A stretch of 16,379 nt of DNA from Acholeplasmatales bacterium. Lineage in GTDB: Bacteria > Bacillota_I > Bacilli_A > Acholeplasmatales > Anaeroplasmataceae. Under the pieces are notes generated by a model. That model was not told the DNA's origin and made no database searches. It saw only the letters and a program-made list of their open reading frames with translations. Numbering within the stretch: the stretch's first letter is position 1; each line of letters opens with the position of its first letter. The stretch covers positions 1-16,379 of the forward strand of contig JAILGR010000154.1 in assembly GCA_024696565.1 (NCBI GenBank), given 5' to 3'. Position numbers and translations under genes: made by a program. This document shows positions 15,401-16,379 of this stretch, in pieces.

Positions 15401-15601
15401 ACAAAAGCATTGTAAGATTTGTCCATCTTGAACACTATCTGCAAAATCAGATGAATCATTTGCTAAAGTAGTAAGGTTATTATCAACAGTTGTAATAGCT
15501 AATTCATTATTAACTTTTGGCAAAGTACCAATTGTAAGTAATGTAATACCTACTGCTCCTACTGATAGTCCAACCTTAACAATAATTTTTCGTTTTGTCA
15601 T
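12425..15601 (-). CDS. Secreted or membrane-anchored alpha-amylase (GH13, AmyE-like) with four CBM26-like starch-binding modules
   Basis: A 1058-aa extracellular endo-acting starch hydrolase. I start it at ATG 15601-15599, behind GGAGGAGA (15612-15619); the frame extends to 15628, but those codons are the ribosome site itself. Residues 1-27 form a basic plus hydrophobic signal or N-terminal anchor without a lipobox. The GH13 barrel spans about 60-450: DVVANH (157-162), GFRFDAAKH with nucleophile Asp288, YGEIL with acid/base Glu328, and ESHDNY with Asp392. Sequence style is closest to Bacillus AmyE (GH13 subfamily 28). A beta domain ends near 543, an Ig-like segment covers about 545-630, then four CBM26-like modules (about 636-727, 753-848, 859-948, 958-1058) joined partly by Asp/Pro linkers. 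There is no LPXTG anchor. Nineteen cysteines, 15 of them at 65-505, are unusual for an AmyE relative. Confidence 0.92.
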   Translation of the reverse strand: MTKRKIIVKVGLSVGAVGITLLTIGTLPKVNNELAITTVDNNLTTLANDSSDFADSVQDGQILQCFCWSYKEIMEYLPKIASQGFTAIQTSPVQVCKEQTIDDGEGNSRTAKGMWWAYYQPAAFTIDDTGDNALGTPEEFSQMVEMAHSYGVKVLVDVVANHLGNQWVADSLCERAYYYEWEIAGMPCSYEDGGYIPYTGNYWAYGSNTAVPQGSANASDTKEINTYYYADTLKFHPYSIQDNDEAGNITQGNIGMMDLDTSDPVVQDAVADYLEELISYGVDGFRFDAAKHIETPYDDISSSFWPTVINRAKNAASAKGQDLYCYGEILNRQGIGRKLSWYTSCGVNITDSGMGHNIVENGGSGFSNFNYADGEDYSNYRTQMVTWAESHDNYMGTQDTHNKSEDIINKSYAILGARKDFCTLYCARFEDYENSYLGDVACLNGWSYDCVGAINKFHNHFAKLDASESCFMSNNYTCIERHSGSKSSDNGMVIVGNSGVCNVSCSYLSDGTYTDVITGNTFLVNNGSIYGNIGDSGIAVIYNAAPITTPSITTSMPSGSFKADSLSVTYKFKNAASVSITVDGNKVNANPTSTTINVNNIDEGQTIFVVVEVYGIDGTTLTEVYTYTRVEAIGAISLYFANNYNWTNVNAYCWNDSTGAKNASWPGVALTETAKDEDGNTCYVCEFDLDVFDHIIFNDGSSQTVDISVTDSKEYIISGTNYNKFSVSESEFKPYTGTDNPDPVDPDPEDPEVLTVYFKNDNNWTNVNAYMWNSQTLVNNGQWPGVAINSVGMDIDGYTAYALDVDLTQFDRIIFNDGNNQTDDLFLSSTTTGFTVNGSAYTFTSYVNPDPEDPVDPELTTIYFANTNNWTNVNAYMWNSQTLVNNAQWPGVKLDQIGTDNNGNSVYSVNIDLNDFDRIIFNDGSNQTDDLVLTSTTTGFTATGEAYNYDTNPVSNNEITLYYADKNDWSDVYVYLWNSQTYNQASSWPGIKLEVIGTDTTGYKVYSVTVDLDEYDRVIFTNNNGGQTVDLEITNTTTGFIQNGYDGSKLTCTNYSYN
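12428..13696 (-). repeat. Four tandem CBM26-like modules in the amylase C-terminus
   Basis: Module DNA spans are about 13696-13424, 13345-13058, 13027-12758 and 12730-12428. Each repeats the order: YFA/YFK, NWTNVNAY, W-N, WPGV, a Tyr-rich strand, DRIIFNDG, QT(V/D)DL. Modules 2 and 3 are near-identical in DNA with a period of 318 bases (compare 12933-13010 with 13251-13328), which indicates a recent tandem duplication. Modules 1 and 4 are more diverged. Module 1 alone carries cysteines (C653, C682, C685). In this family the tryptophans bind the starch helix. Confidence 0.85.
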
Positions 15602-15674
15602 AGGTTTTTCTCTCCTCCTATTATTCATTTTTTAAAAACGACTATTTGAAACGATAAAATAAACTACTGATTTG

Positions 15675-15702
15675 AGTATATCATTTACGAAAATAATTTC
15701 AA
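15675..15702 (-). promoter_or_regulatory. Promoter of the amylase gene
   Basis: On the minus strand TTGAAA (15702-15697) and TATACT (15680-15675) are 16 bases apart. A TGA before the -10 makes it extended (TGATATACT). The predicted start is near 15668, leaving a leader of about 67 bases before the ATG at 15601. Confidence 0.7.
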
Positions 15703-15899
15703 AATTTACTTATTAAATCGAAAATATCAACGTTTTTTTAAACTCAAAACTCATCATTTTTTCGTAACTCAAAAAATAATTTTATTCATTTAGACAAAAT
15801 ATGTATTTTTGTTGGTTGTTTTTGTACAATAACGAAAATGAAAATAGTTATATTAACACTTTCGAAAAATTTACTTGTTTTTACGCGTCAAAAAAACTT

Positions 15900-15937
15900 T
15901 TGAAAGCGTTTTTCGCTGTTCTTGAAAGCGTTTCCGT
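15900..15937. promoter_or_regulatory. Pair of cre/LacI-like operators upstream of the amylase promoter
   Basis: TTGAAAGCGTTTTTCG (15900-15915) and TTGAAAGCGTTTCCGT (15922-15937) share TTGAAAGCGTTT and repeat at 22 bases, about two helical turns. They match the cre consensus at about 13 and 14 of 16 positions. They lie more than 200 bases upstream of the predicted amylase start, an unusual distance for simple repression. Confidence 0.55.
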
Positions 15938-15950
15938 TTTACAAAATAAA

Positions 15951-15978
15951 AAAACAAGTACCCTTTTTAAAGTACTTG
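15951..15978 (-). terminator. Terminator of the membrane-protein gene
   Basis: CAAGTAC (15955-15961) pairs with GTACTTG (15972-15978) around a 10-base loop. It is followed on the minus strand by UUUUUUUAUUUU, a strong U tract. It lies about 25 bases past the stop of the gene to its right. Confidence 0.75.
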
Positions 15979-16003
15979 CTTAAGCATTTAAGCTATATGC
16001 ATA

Positions 16004-16378
16004 TTAATCTATTACTTTTATTAAATAAATACGCTTCTTTTTAGGATCATGTAAAACCAATGCTTTATGTCCTTTATATAAATCTATATCTTTTTTCTTG
16101 AAGATAGCATTTGTTTCTACTAATTCTGTACCAAGTTTGGTCTTGATTGCTACAGCGAAGACTGGTATCTTATCACTCATATACCAATTAATTTTATCAA
16201 GCTTTACTTGATATGATTCTAAATATTTGTAACAATTTAACATTTTAAAGAATCTAATAATAGTATATGTTTCAATAAATAAGAACATTATTCCTGGAAT
16301 AGTTATTACTATTAAACAAAATGTCGCATTTAAATAAAAACCAAATAAGCAAATCATAAATGGAATGAAAATTACCAT
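16004..16378 (-). CDS. Unrecognised small membrane protein, possibly cut by the right edge
   Basis: At least 124 aa. An ATG lies at 16378-16376, one base from the window end, so the true start may be further right and no ribosome site can be checked. Residues about 1-45 are very hydrophobic and read as two closely spaced membrane helices. The rest (about 50-124) is polar and basic, predicted cytoplasmic, with short beta-like stretches such as KALVLHDPKKKRIYLIKVID at the end. I do not recognise a family; the helical hairpin plus small beta domain faintly recalls NfeD-like or other membrane-anchored OB-type proteins, but no diagnostic motif is present. Its own terminator follows, so it is not in the amylase transcript. 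Confidence 0.6.
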   Translation of the reverse strand: MVIFIPFMICLFGFYLNATFCLIVITIPGIMFLFIETYTIIRFFKMLNCYKYLESYQVKLDKINWYMSDKIPVFAVAIKTKLGTELVETNAIFKKKDIDLYKGHKALVLHDPKKKRIYLIKVID

Positions 16379-16379
16379 A

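Larger units (their letters stand above)
15602..16003. other. 402-base intergenic region upstream of the amylase
   Basis: I see no convincing gene here; a 60-codon plus-strand frame at 15801-15983 has no ribosome site and crosses the terminator. From right to left the region holds the terminator of the membrane-protein gene (15951-15978), two cre-like elements (15900-15937), a 160-base very AT-rich stretch with CGAAAAT repeated near 15688, 15719 and 15833, the amylase promoter, and the amylase ribosome site. Confidence 0.75.

Noticed and set aside
15602..15628. Nine extra N-terminal codons on the amylase (start at 15628)
   Set aside because: The Arg-Arg-Arg codons are the AGGAGGAGA ribosome site for the ATG at 15601. 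No ribosome site precedes 15628.
15801..15983. 60-codon plus-strand frame upstream of the amylase
   Set aside because: It has no ribosome site, includes both cre-like elements and the neighbouring gene's terminator, and codes for an unremarkable peptide.

Overview
The window is about 16.4 kb of AT-rich, gene-dense DNA from a low-GC Gram-positive bacterium. The evidence is AGGAGG-type ribosome sites, sigma-A-like promoters, a lipoprotein solute-binding protein, an anti-anti-sigma-factor-type protein and CcpA-like cre sites. Several genes stop at TGA (GH1, STAS), so the standard bacterial code is used and a Mycoplasma-type code is excluded. My best guess is a gut-type fermenter among the Erysipelotrichia/Acholeplasma-related Bacilli. 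That placement is inference from protein style, not a phylogeny.

Left part (1-6254, all minus strand): a beta-glucoside uptake and use operon. In transcript order it is a LacI-family regulator (6010-4976), an ABC solute-binding lipoprotein (4954-3557), two ABC permeases (3476-2505 and 2515-1586), a GH1 beta-glucosidase (1530-190) and aldose 1-epimerase galM (193 to beyond base 1, partial). One good promoter (TTGACA-17-TATAAT) precedes the regulator. Hairpins sit between the binding protein and the permeases, and between the permeases and the enzymes.

Middle (6255-8678, plus strand): a divergent GH94 cellobiose phosphorylase with its own promoter and operator. It is followed by a bidirectional terminator.

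Next (8775-10167, minus): a compact two-gene operon of a STAS-domain anti-anti-sigma-like protein and a RelA/SpoT-type alarmone synthetase with an unrecognised C-terminal domain. It has its own promoter.

Right part (10274-16379, minus): an MsmK/UgpC-type sugar-ABC ATPase of unusual length (659 aa). Then comes a large secreted or membrane-anchored alpha-amylase with four CBM26-like starch-binding modules, and the end of an unrecognised membrane protein.

How it fits together: the LacI-type operator CCTTAAACGTTTTCG occurs as an identical 15-mer before the regulator/transporter operon and before the unlinked ATPase gene, with a 13/15 variant before the phosphorylase gene. I infer one local regulator that coordinates the transporter, its missing ATPase subunit and cytoplasmic cellobiose breakdown. 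Imported cellobiose or cellodextrin would be cut by phosphorolysis (GH94) or hydrolysis (GH1), and GalM would interconvert the sugar anomers. cre-like sites suggest added catabolite control. The amylase serves extracellular starch use and may share the MsmK ATPase through another transporter not in this window.
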